Shown here piece after piece: positions 1 through 5,091 of a stretch of DNA of 5,749 nucleotides. Position 1 is the stretch's first letter. Every line of letters begins with the position of its first letter. Both the position numbers and the translations under genes were made by a program. The stretch is from an uncultured Thermoanaerobacterales bacterium (GTDB lineage: Bacteria; Bacillota; Clostridia; Christensenellales; UBA1242), in the NCBI GenBank assembly GCA_949840475.1, contig CATKXA010000070.1:1-5749 (forward strand), read 5' to 3'. The notes below the pieces were generated by a model that was given only the letters and a program-made list of their open reading frames with translations, was not told where the DNA came from and did no database searches.

Positions 1-735
1 TTTATAATGAGTGCTATCTCTGGTTACCCAATAGGCTCTAAAATCACTGCAGACTTGTATCTTTCAAATCAAATAAATGAGCAGCAACTAACAAAAACAG
101 CTCTTATTAGCTCAACTTCTGGCCCGATATTCGTAATCGGTGCGGTTGGTGGCGTTATGCTTAAAAATATTAAAGCAGGAGTGCTTATTTACATTTCAAA
201 TATTCTTGCAACTTTGATTTTCGCTTTGCTAAATAATGCTTTCACTAAAAATAAAACAAAAAATAATATTTTGAATAATAACCTCTCACAAAACAGCAAT
301 AGCACAAAAAGCAATAATATTCTCTACACATGTGCAAAAGATACTGTTATTGGTCTTTTAATTGTGGGCTTTTATATAGCGTTGTTCTCACTATTTATTG
401 ACCTTCTAAAGGATTTAAAAATAATAACAACTTTAAGCTACCCACTAAGAGAACTTTTTGCTCTATGCCAGATAAATACTGAGTTTGCACCTAGTATTAT
501 GTCTGGCATAGTAGAGATGACAAATGGTGCAAATATGCTATCAAACACTATTAGCCCACTTTCAATTTCACTCATTAGTTTTTTAATTGCATTTAGCGGA
601 CTATCAATAATAATGCAGTCACTCTCTTTCCTAAATAAAACACCTATAAAGGCACATAAATTCATTTTAGGTAAGCTTGCTCAAGCTATAATTTCATTTA
701 TTATCTGTATGCCATTTTGTTTGTTATTTTTATAA
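1..735 (+). CDS. ylbJ: YlbJ-like sporulation integral membrane protein (5' end outside window)
   Basis: This is the C-terminal part of a YlbJ-family (nucleoside-recognition/gate domain) polytopic membrane protein. The frame is open through the left edge, so the ATG at 7 is probably internal; full-length relatives are around 400 residues and about 244 are visible. Counting from that ATG, the family signs are SGYPIGSK (residues 5-12), a TSGPIFVIGAVGG stretch (37-49), GIVEMTNG (167-174), FSGLS followed by MQ (196-204) and a C-terminal KLAQ segment. Hydrophobic membrane stretches lie near 41-76, 113-135, 182-206 and 224-242. In Bacillus subtilis ylbJ belongs to the mother-cell sporulation regulon and lies near rsmD and coaD, which fits the rsmD gene found here. 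An Asn-rich hydrophilic linker (76-104) separates membrane blocks. Sporulation itself cannot be judged from this window. The stop is TAA, followed at once by a terminator. The family call is fairly secure; the substrate is unknown. Confidence 0.82.
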   Translation, partial: FIMSAISGYPIGSKITADLYLSNQINEQQLTKTALISSTSGPIFVIGAVGGVMLKNIKAGVLIYISNILATLIFALLNNAFTKNKTKNNILNNNLSQNSNSTKSNNILYTCAKDTVIGLLIVGFYIALFSLFIDLLKDLKIITTLSYPLRELFALCQINTEFAPSIMSGIVEMTNGANMLSNTISPLSISLISFLIAFSGLSIIMQSLSFLNKTPIKAHKFILGKLAQAIISFIICMPFCLLFL

Positions 736-740
736 AAAAA

Positions 741-763
741 TCCCACACATTATTTGTGTGGGA
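741..763. terminator. Bidirectional intrinsic terminator between convergent ylbJ and the rsmD operon
   Basis: A perfect 9-bp stem (TCCCACACA, 741-749, with TGTGTGGGA, 755-763) encloses a 5-base loop. It is followed on the plus strand by a T-rich run (765-776). On the minus strand the run of A at 734-740 reads as a U tract. It can therefore stop transcripts arriving from both sides. The minus-strand gene's stop codon (768-770) lies inside the T-rich run. Confidence 0.9.
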
Positions 764-767
764 CTTT

Positions 768-1229
768 TTATTTTTTCCTATTGAACAATCCGTTGTTTAG
801 TTGCTCCCTATTGTTTCTAACAACATGCAAGTTTTCAACTAAGTAATCTTCAACAGATTTAAGCATTCTATCAATATTCTCTTTAGTAACCGCATATAAC
901 TGATTGCAATATTTATTTGCTTCTTTTTGAATGTCTTGAGCTTCTTGTTCGCTCATTTTAATGAGATTAGACTCAGAAACAAGCTGCTCCGCACGCATCT
1001 CTGCTTCTTTAACAGTCTTTTCTGCTAGTGAGTTGGCTTGGTTTAGTATCTTCTCTTTTTGAGATAATACATAACTTGCTTGTTGAAGCGAAGCTGGCAA
1101 ATTACGTTTTAGCTCTGATATTAGTTCGCTACACCTATCTAAATTGACTAAAGACTTTTTGCTCCAAAGAAAGTTCTTGCCTTGGTTAAACTCGTCCTCA
1201 AGCTCTTCGATTAATTGAATTATATCCAT
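768..1229 (-). CDS. Coiled-coil protein of the rsmD neighbourhood (clostridial 'ATPase' family)
   Basis: A 153-residue soluble, charged and largely helical protein with no signal peptide or membrane segment. The N-terminus (MDIIQLIEELEDEF) and the following Ala/Glu/Lys-rich helix (about 48-130, with SLAEKTVKEAEMRAEQL around 67-83) resemble a family found beside rsmD, coaD and ylbJ in Clostridia. Members are often labelled 'ATPase' or DivIVA/V-ATPase-subunit-like because of the coiled coil. I see no Walker A motif, so the ATPase name is not supported. I chose the ATG at 1229 over an in-frame GTG at 1241: GAGG of GTGAGG lies 6 bases upstream of that ATG, and the GTG is part of this binding site. 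With this start the gene begins one base after the rsmD stop, indicating translational coupling in an alr-rsmD operon. The molecular function is unknown. Confidence 0.75.
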   Translation of the reverse strand: MDIIQLIEELEDEFNQGKNFLWSKKSLVNLDRCSELISELKRNLPASLQQASYVLSQKEKILNQANSLAEKTVKEAEMRAEQLVSESNLIKMSEQEAQDIQKEANKYCNQLYAVTKENIDRMLKSVEDYLVENLHVVRNNREQLNNGLFNRKK

Positions 1230-1230
1230 A

Positions 1231-1782
1231 CTAATCCTCACAATATTCTAGTAGTGTTATATTTGCCCTACCAACTGGCTTATTTTTTAATATTATAAAC
1301 GAAGAATACTCATTTGGCAAACAATTTTTGCTCTCTGACTCAAAGGCTATTATAGCTTGGCTTGCAAGTAGCTTGTGTTCGGCCAAATATTTGATAGCAA
1401 TTTTTGCATAATCGCTATTATATGGTGGGTCTAAAAAAACCAAATCGAACTTTATTTTTTGCCTTTTAAACTGCTGCAACGCAAATATATAATCGCCTAT
1501 TATAATTTGATAATCTTCCTTAACTCTTTGCAAATTATGCTCAAGAATTGGTTTAACAGCTTTGTTTCCATCAACAAAGTATACCTTTTTAGCTCCTCTG
1601 CTTATACACTCAAGCCCAAGAGCCCCAGAACCTGCAAATAAATCAAGAACAACAGCGTCCTGCACTTTTGCGTCAAGCATAGAAAACATTGACTCTTTAA
1701 CGCGTGCAAGCGTTGGACGCGTGCTTAGCGAATCCAAACTTTTAAGCTTTCTTCCTCCATACTTGCCTGCTATAACCTGCAT
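1231..1782 (-). CDS. rsmD: 16S rRNA (guanine(966)-N(2))-methyltransferase RsmD
   Basis: An S-adenosylmethionine-dependent enzyme of the RsmD family, which methylates N2 of G966 (E. coli numbering) in 16S rRNA during 30S assembly. With the ATG at 1782 the protein has 183 residues, normal for the family. The N-terminus carries the RNA-facing signature (GKYGGRKL at 6-13, RPT at 22-24, RVKESMF at 27-33). The SAM-binding motif I is DLFAGSGALGLE (47-58), the acidic ribose-contact residue lies in YFVDGN (68-73), and the catalytic motif is DPPYN (118-122). An in-frame GTG at 1803 would add seven residues, but the family normally starts at the MQVIAG-like position, and GGGGGA lies just upstream of this ATG. 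The start lies inside the 3' end of alr, giving a 41-base overlap in another frame. The gene is followed by the coiled-coil gene after one base, so it is mid-operon. Confidence 0.93.
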   Translation of the reverse strand: MQVIAGKYGGRKLKSLDSLSTRPTLARVKESMFSMLDAKVQDAVVLDLFAGSGALGLECISRGAKKVYFVDGNKAVKPILEHNLQRVKEDYQIIIGDYIFALQQFKRQKIKFDLVFLDPPYNSDYAKIAIKYLAEHKLLASQAIIAFESESKNCLPNEYSSFIILKNKPVGRANITLLEYCED

Positions 1783-2848
1783 CGTTCCCCCATATATAAA
1801 CACGTTTAACTCTATCAGTTATTCCCGTGTATATCTCATAAGGAATTGTACCACATTTTTTAGCAACTTCGCAAACAGATATGACATTATCTTTACTTTT
1901 GCCAAAAATTACAACTTTGTCGGTAAGTTTCACTTTCTTTATGTTTGTTATGTCTACCATAAAGCTATCCATGCAAATAGTTCCGAGAATCTTTGCCCTC
2001 TGACCGCGGATAAGCACATACCCTTTCTTAGATAAAGCTCTTTTAACGCCGTCAGCGTAGCCCGCCCCGCATATGGCAATTTCCATATACTTTTTAGCAA
2101 CAAACTTGCCGTTGTAGCTCACTTTATCGCCCTTTTCTATCTGCTTAATTTCTCTTATACAAGTTTCAAACTTATGACTACTATCTTTTGATGTGTACAC
2201 ATCGTAACCCACTCGTACCATATCAAACTTATCATCTAAAGTATTAGTGCCCTCAGAATTAGCCACATGGCATATAGGGTCAAACCCATACCTGTTTACA
2301 ATTTCCTTGTATTTAACAAACTCTCTTATCTGATTTTGCGTTTTTTGAGCATTATTACCCTCATAAAGGTGCGTAAATAAGCCAACAACATCAATATTTC
2401 CGCATTTTTGCAGTTTTTGCATGGCTCTGAGCAGTAAATTTTTACTATTGTAGCCATACCTGCTCATACCAGTATCCACTTTTATGTGTACCTTTGCCCT
2501 AACGTCATAACTTTTGGCGATTTCTTCTATGTCTTTAATGCTAGTGCAAGTGCTTATTGTAAATTCTGCTCCTTCTTTTATAGCCAAATTGAGGTCTTTA
2601 CCATAAAGTGGCGACAATATGATACATGGCACATCAATATTTAATGCCTTATATTTTATAAACTCGCTCAGTTTGGCAACCGCAAAGTAATCCACACTGC
2701 TTTTGAGCAACGTACATATCTTTGCCATTCCAAATCCATAGGCATTTGCTTTAACGACTGCACACACTTTGGTACTTTTGTCTGCTTTATTCTTTATGTA
2801 ATTCACATTGTCTAAAATTTCTCTAAGGTTTACAACAAATTTACACAT
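1742..2848 (-). CDS. alr: Alanine racemase (PLP-dependent)
   Basis: A cytoplasmic fold-type III PLP enzyme converting L-alanine to D-alanine for peptidoglycan precursors. The protein has 368 residues, close to the usual 360-390. The PLP lysine is K33 in VVKANAYGFG (31-40); the usual sequence ends GHG, so Phe replaces His. Y37 and R130 (KVDTGMSRYG, 123-132) fit active-site positions. HVANSEG (194-200) and R212 in MVRVGYDVY fit the phosphate and pyridine-nitrogen contacts. The second catalytic base is Y264 in AGYADGV (262-268), and CMDSFMVDIT (292-301) is the loop contributed to the partner active site. The family normally ends near RVKRVYI (346-352); here about 16 further residues run into rsmD. 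The start is ATG with CGAGG seven bases upstream. It is the first gene of an alr-rsmD-coiled-coil operon. A biosynthetic rather than catabolic role is inferred, as no catabolic gene is adjacent. Confidence 0.95.
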   Translation of the reverse strand: MCKFVVNLREILDNVNYIKNKADKSTKVCAVVKANAYGFGMAKICTLLKSSVDYFAVAKLSEFIKYKALNIDVPCIILSPLYGKDLNLAIKEGAEFTISTCTSIKDIEEIAKSYDVRAKVHIKVDTGMSRYGYNSKNLLLRAMQKLQKCGNIDVVGLFTHLYEGNNAQKTQNQIREFVKYKEIVNRYGFDPICHVANSEGTNTLDDKFDMVRVGYDVYTSKDSSHKFETCIREIKQIEKGDKVSYNGKFVAKKYMEIAICGAGYADGVKRALSKKGYVLIRGQRAKILGTICMDSFMVDITNIKKVKLTDKVVIFGKSKDNVISVCEVAKKCGTIPYEIYTGITDRVKRVYIWGNDAGYSRQVWRKKA

Positions 2849-2903
2849 ATGCTTACCTCGATATTTTTATATTATGTGAATATAAAAATTAAGGTGCTAC
2901 GCA

Positions 2904-2937
2904 AAATAAAAAAGCTTTATATAAAGCTTTTTTATTT
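2904..2937 (-). terminator. Palindromic terminator after the fabG-like gene
   Basis: A perfect 34-base palindrome centred between 2920 and 2921, with core AAGCTTTATATAAAGCTT flanked by A and T runs. Read on the minus strand it forms an A/U-rich hairpin ending in six U. It overlaps the stop codon of the dehydrogenase gene (2936-2938) and stands just before the start region of alr. Only two GC pairs occupy the stem, so termination may be leaky and some read-through into alr is possible. By symmetry it could also act on plus-strand transcripts. Confidence 0.6.
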
Positions 2938-3670
2938 ATATTACAAATCCCCCGTCAACGCTTATAACCTGTCCTGTTATATAGCTCGCCTTATCACTTG
3001 CCAAGAACTCTACAACATTTGCAATGTCTTTTGGCTGACCAAGTTTGTTTAATGCTGTCTCTTTGGCCAAGCCGTCTAAAATATTTTGTGGAATGTTTTT
3101 GCACATATCAGTTAGAATAACGCCAGGAGCCACAACATTTACATTTATATTTGAAAGTCCAGCCTCTTTGGCTAGCGCCTTTGAAAAGCCAATCACTCCA
3201 GCTTTAGAGCCACTATAAACACTTTCACTGCTTCCACCAGTTATTCCCCACATTGAAGAAATATTGATGATTTTGCCATAGCCATTAGACATCATATTCT
3301 TAACCGCATGCTTGCAAGTGTTAATCACTCCGAGTAAATTCACATCAATAATCTTCTCAACAAGTTCATCAGACGCATCAATAAGTAGGCTCGCATTGCT
3401 GATACCAGCATTACACACAAGAACATCTACCCTGCCAAAAACTTTAATAGCTTCGTCAATTAAAAACTTGCAATCTTTAGCAACACCAACATTTGCCTTC
3501 ACGCAAATGGCATTACCACCCTCTTCTTTAACAAATTCAGCAAGTTCTTCAGCTTCTTTTTGACTTTTTGTATAATTAATAACTATATTTGCTTTTTCCT
3601 TAGCAAATGTTCTAACAATTTCAGCCCCAATACCTCTAGAACTGCCTGTAACAACAATTGTTCTCGCCAT
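2936..3670 (-). CDS. FabG-like short-chain dehydrogenase/reductase
   Basis: A classical SDR of 244 residues, the size of FabG (3-oxoacyl-ACP reductase). The cofactor loop is TGSSRGIG (8-15). R12 and the lack of an acidic residue after strand 2 (INYTKSQ, 31-37) suggest NADP(H). The NAG motif is at 87-89, with catalytic N111, S139, Y152 and K156 (YSGSK, 152-156) spaced as in E. coli FabG, then APGVILTDM (181-189) and the C-terminal YITGQVISVDGG (230-241). The start is ATG with AGGAG six bases upstream. It lies nine bases after the ASCH gene, so the two are co-transcribed. No acyl carrier protein, fabD or fabF is nearby, and SDR substrates cannot be read from these motifs, so a dedicated role in fatty acid synthesis is possible but unproven. 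The start has its own strong binding site, unlike the leaderless-looking gene upstream. Confidence 0.9.
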   Translation of the reverse strand: MARTIVVTGSSRGIGAEIVRTFAKEKANIVINYTKSQKEAEELAEFVKEEGGNAICVKANVGVAKDCKFLIDEAIKVFGRVDVLVCNAGISNASLLIDASDELVEKIIDVNLLGVINTCKHAVKNMMSNGYGKIINISSMWGITGGSSESVYSGSKAGVIGFSKALAKEAGLSNINVNVVAPGVILTDMCKNIPQNILDGLAKETALNKLGQPKDIANVVEFLASDKASYITGQVISVDGGFVI

Positions 3671-3679
3671 AATCTTCTC

Positions 3680-4072
3680 CTATACTTGTTTATCAACAAC
3701 AATCCAACCCGCACCATTACTGCGTGGTACCTGCATTTCATTTATTAAAGTTAAGTCTTTAAACCATATTAATGTACAATATTTTTTAGTTAATGTAGTT
3801 TGCCAGTCCTTAAATTTATCTGTACCTATTTGTTTGCCAAACTTTATACGAATTTCTTCAACTTTTTGCGGAGTAAGTTCATAATACTTAATATCTTTTA
3901 CTTTGGCATTTGCGGTAACTGTTTTACCAGTCTGCTTAAAATATAATGTATCACCAATATTAACTTTTCCATATGGAGCTGTTTTATTAAAACTAAAACG
4001 ACTCTCAATAGTTTTTTCACCACTGAGTATCATATCAAAGAAAGGTTGCCTTAAAATTACAATGTGTTTCAT
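3680..4072 (-). CDS. ASCH-domain (PUA-like fold) protein
   Basis: A 130-residue soluble protein that is essentially one ASCH domain. The signs are the N-terminal MKHIVILRQPFFDMI, the GxKxxExR motif (G18, K20, E23, R25), PYGKVNIGDTLYF (33-45) forming the first barrel strands, an AKVKDIKYYELT strand (56-67), and a C-terminal part with KYCTLIWF (97-104) and SNGAGWIVV (118-126). ASCH proteins share the PUA fold and are proposed to bind RNA or nucleotides; the E. coli member YqfB hydrolyses N4-acetylcytidine. Whether this protein is an enzyme is unknown. The ATG at 4072 has no Shine-Dalgarno sequence, and a good promoter ends six bases before it, so translation is probably leaderless. It is the first gene of a two-gene unit with the downstream dehydrogenase. 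The domain call is good; the biological role is unassigned. Confidence 0.8.
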   Translation of the reverse strand: MKHIVILRQPFFDMILSGEKTIESRFSFNKTAPYGKVNIGDTLYFKQTGKTVTANAKVKDIKYYELTPQKVEEIRIKFGKQIGTDKFKDWQTTLTKKYCTLIWFKDLTLINEMQVPRSNGAGWIVVDKQV

Positions 4073-4078
4073 AAATAA

Positions 4079-4107
4079 ATTATAGCATTTGATAAAAATT
4101 AAATCAA
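4079..4107 (-). promoter_or_regulatory. Extended -10 promoter for the ASCH-SDR operon
   Basis: On the minus strand there is TTGATT (-35, 4102-4107), a 17-base spacer, and TATAAT (-10, 4079-4084) preceded by TGC, an extended -10 element. The predicted first transcribed base, seven after the hexamer, is the A of the ATG at 4072. A TTTGAT/ATCAAA inverted repeat (4088-4093 and 4103-4108) covers the -35 and could be an operator, but the repeat arms are short and AT-rich. Confidence 0.8.
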
Positions 4108-4181
4108 ATAAAAGCTTTCAATTCAAATATAAACATTTTCCATTTAAAATTTTATTTATAGAACAAACTTAATAAATTTAC

Positions 4182-4209
4182 TTGATTTTTATCAGTTTTA
4201 TGATATAAT
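4182..4209 (+). promoter_or_regulatory. Extended -10 promoter for tRNA-Lys
   Basis: TTGATT (4182-4187), a 16-base spacer and TATAAT (4204-4209), preceded by TGA, which gives a TGn extended -10. The expected start near 4216 leaves a leader of about 13 bases before the mature tRNA 5' end at 4229. The stretch between this promoter and the divergent ASCH promoter (about 4110-4180) is AT-rich, and I see no other element in it. Confidence 0.85.
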
Positions 4210-4228
4210 AGGTTTCGTTATGAGCTAT

Positions 4229-4304
4229 GGGTCATTAGCTCAGTTGGCAGAGCACCTGACTCTTAATCAGGGTGTCCGGGGTTCGAGCCCCCGATGACCC
4301 ACCA
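4229..4304 (+). tRNA. tRNA-Lys, anticodon CTT
   Basis: A complete 76-base cloverleaf. The acceptor arms GGGTCAT (4229-4235) and ATGACCC (4294-4300) pair perfectly. The D arm is GCTC/GAGC with AGTTGGCA in the loop. The anticodon stem CCTGA/TCAGG encloses loop CTCTTAA (4260-4266), with anticodon CTT at 4262-4264 reading AAG. There is a five-base variable loop, then a T stem CGGGG/CCCCG with loop TTCGAGC. The discriminator is A, and CCA is encoded in the gene (4302-4304). It is a single-gene unit. No duplicated 3' tRNA end or integrase is visible, so it is not serving as an attachment site within this window. Confidence 0.98.
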
Positions 4305-4347
4305 AAAAATAAAACTCCACGGGGTTTACCCGTGGAGTTTTATTTTT
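4305..4347. terminator. Long bidirectional terminator between tRNA-Lys and mscL
   Basis: A perfect 19-bp inverted repeat (4305-4323 with 4329-4347) around the loop GTTTA. The GC core is CTCCACGGG/CCCGTGGAG, and each arm ends in A or T runs, so it provides a U tract in both directions. It begins on the base after the CCA of the tRNA and ends seven bases before the mscL stop codon, serving both convergent genes. Confidence 0.95.
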
Positions 4348-4353
4348 CTATAA

Positions 4354-4989
4354 TTACTCTGCTTTATCTTCAGATTTAGCTTTTTTAGCTGGTTTTGAAG
4401 CTTCTAGCTGAGCTTTCATAAGTTCTCTGATTTCTTTCAAAATGTCTGCTTCAGTTTCAACCTTAGGTTTAGAAGCTTCTTCTGCAGCCTTTTTATCTGC
4501 CTCTTCTTGAGCTAAAAGCTCTAAAGCCTCTTGAACAGCTGCTTTATCTTTTAGATTAACTCCTCTCTCTTTCAAAACTGCTTTTTGCTCTTTAGTTGGC
4601 TTGTTTTTTGTAATATTCTTGCTTGCAGATTCAAGTAAACCCTTAGACTTCATAACTAGTTTTAAAGTTATAAATAGCACTAACGCAATAAGTAAGAAAT
4701 CAATTATAGCTGTTATGAATGCACCCCAGTCAATATAAATAGTGTTAGTCCAGTCAACATTAGTAGTTCCCTCTAGGTAAACAGTTTTACCTATAATTGT
4801 TCTAGCAGACTCAAGTCCATTAGACCCACCCATCAAAGCAAAAAGTGCTTGGATTAATGGCATTATGATTTTATTGGTTAATGCTGTGACAATTGCAGAA
4901 AAAGCACCACCAATAATAACACCGACAGCCATATCCATGATATTACCACGACTTATAAATTTTTTAAAATCCGAAAAAAACTTTTTCAT
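4354..4989 (-). CDS. mscL: Large-conductance mechanosensitive channel MscL, long C-terminal form
   Basis: A homopentameric inner-membrane channel that opens under membrane tension and releases solutes during hypo-osmotic shock. The N-terminal amphipathic helix MKKFFSDFKKFISRG (1-15) leads into TM1 (about 17-47), whose pore-lining AVGVIIGGAFSAIV (21-34) is strongly conserved. A loop of about 40 residues faces outward, and TM2 spans about 89-114. The protein has 211 residues, whereas most MscL have about 130-150. The extra length is a charged, Ala/Lys/Glu-rich cytoplasmic segment (about 124-177) placed before the usual C-terminal bundle helix, which remains recognisable as ADILKEIRELMKAQ (181-194), plus a Lys/Glu-rich tail. 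The start is ATG with AAAGGAG six bases upstream. It is monocistronic, with its own promoter and terminators on both sides. Family assignment is secure; the role of the extra segment is unknown. Confidence 0.96.
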   Translation of the reverse strand: MKKFFSDFKKFISRGNIMDMAVGVIIGGAFSAIVTALTNKIIMPLIQALFALMGGSNGLESARTIIGKTVYLEGTTNVDWTNTIYIDWGAFITAIIDFLLIALVLFITLKLVMKSKGLLESASKNITKNKPTKEQKAVLKERGVNLKDKAAVQEALELLAQEEADKKAAEEASKPKVETEADILKEIRELMKAQLEASKPAKKAKSEDKAE

Positions 4990-5022
4990 CTATTGCTCCT
5001 TTAAATATTAATAATTAAAATT

Positions 5023-5052
5023 ATTATACAATAAAAATTTTTAAGCACGCAA
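5023..5052 (-). promoter_or_regulatory. mscL: Probable mscL promoter
   Basis: On the minus strand a perfect -10 TATAAT (5023-5028) has TTGCGT (5047-5052) 18 bases upstream as a partial -35. The predicted start near 5016 leaves a leader of about 27 bases carrying the AAAGGAG site. The -10 is convincing; the -35 is weaker and the spacer slightly long. Confidence 0.65.
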
Positions 5053-5063
5053 TAAAAATCGAC

Positions 5064-5088
5064 AAAAAAAACAGCCAAATTCTGGCTG
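5064..5088 (-). terminator. Intrinsic terminator after the SHOCT membrane protein gene
   Basis: On the minus strand a 6-bp stem CAGCCA/TGGCTG (5083-5088 and 5072-5077) with loop GAATT is followed directly by eight U (5064-5071). It lies a few bases after the stop codon at 5092-5094 and upstream of the mscL promoter, so mscL is probably transcribed on its own. Confidence 0.9.
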
Positions 5089-5091
5089 CTT

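Noticed and set aside
438..665. A 75-codon minus-strand open frame
   Set aside because: It is antisense within the conserved ylbJ-like coding region and has no recognisable domain.
1227..1241. GTG at 1241 as the start of the coiled-coil gene
   Set aside because: The GTG is part of the GTGAGG ribosome binding site for the ATG at 1229, which also matches the family N-terminus and removes the overlap with rsmD.
1562..2035. A 157-codon plus-strand open frame
   Set aside because: It lies antisense across the well-supported alr and rsmD genes, its product has no family motif, and no ribosome binding site or promoter context supports it.
2869..2904. A promoter for alr made of TTGCGT (2899-2904, minus strand) and TATATT (2879-2884)
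   Set aside because: The spacer is only 14 bases, and other AT-rich -10-like hexamers nearby have no matching -35. alr probably has a promoter here or receives read-through, but I cannot place it.
2904..2937. The 34-base palindrome as an operator or origin-type element
   Set aside because: Its position at the stop codon of the dehydrogenase gene and the A/T runs on its arms are fully explained by a terminator.
4229..4304. tRNA-Lys as an integration site for a mobile element
   Set aside because: No repeat of the tRNA 3' end, no integrase and no foreign-looking cargo occur on either side within the window.
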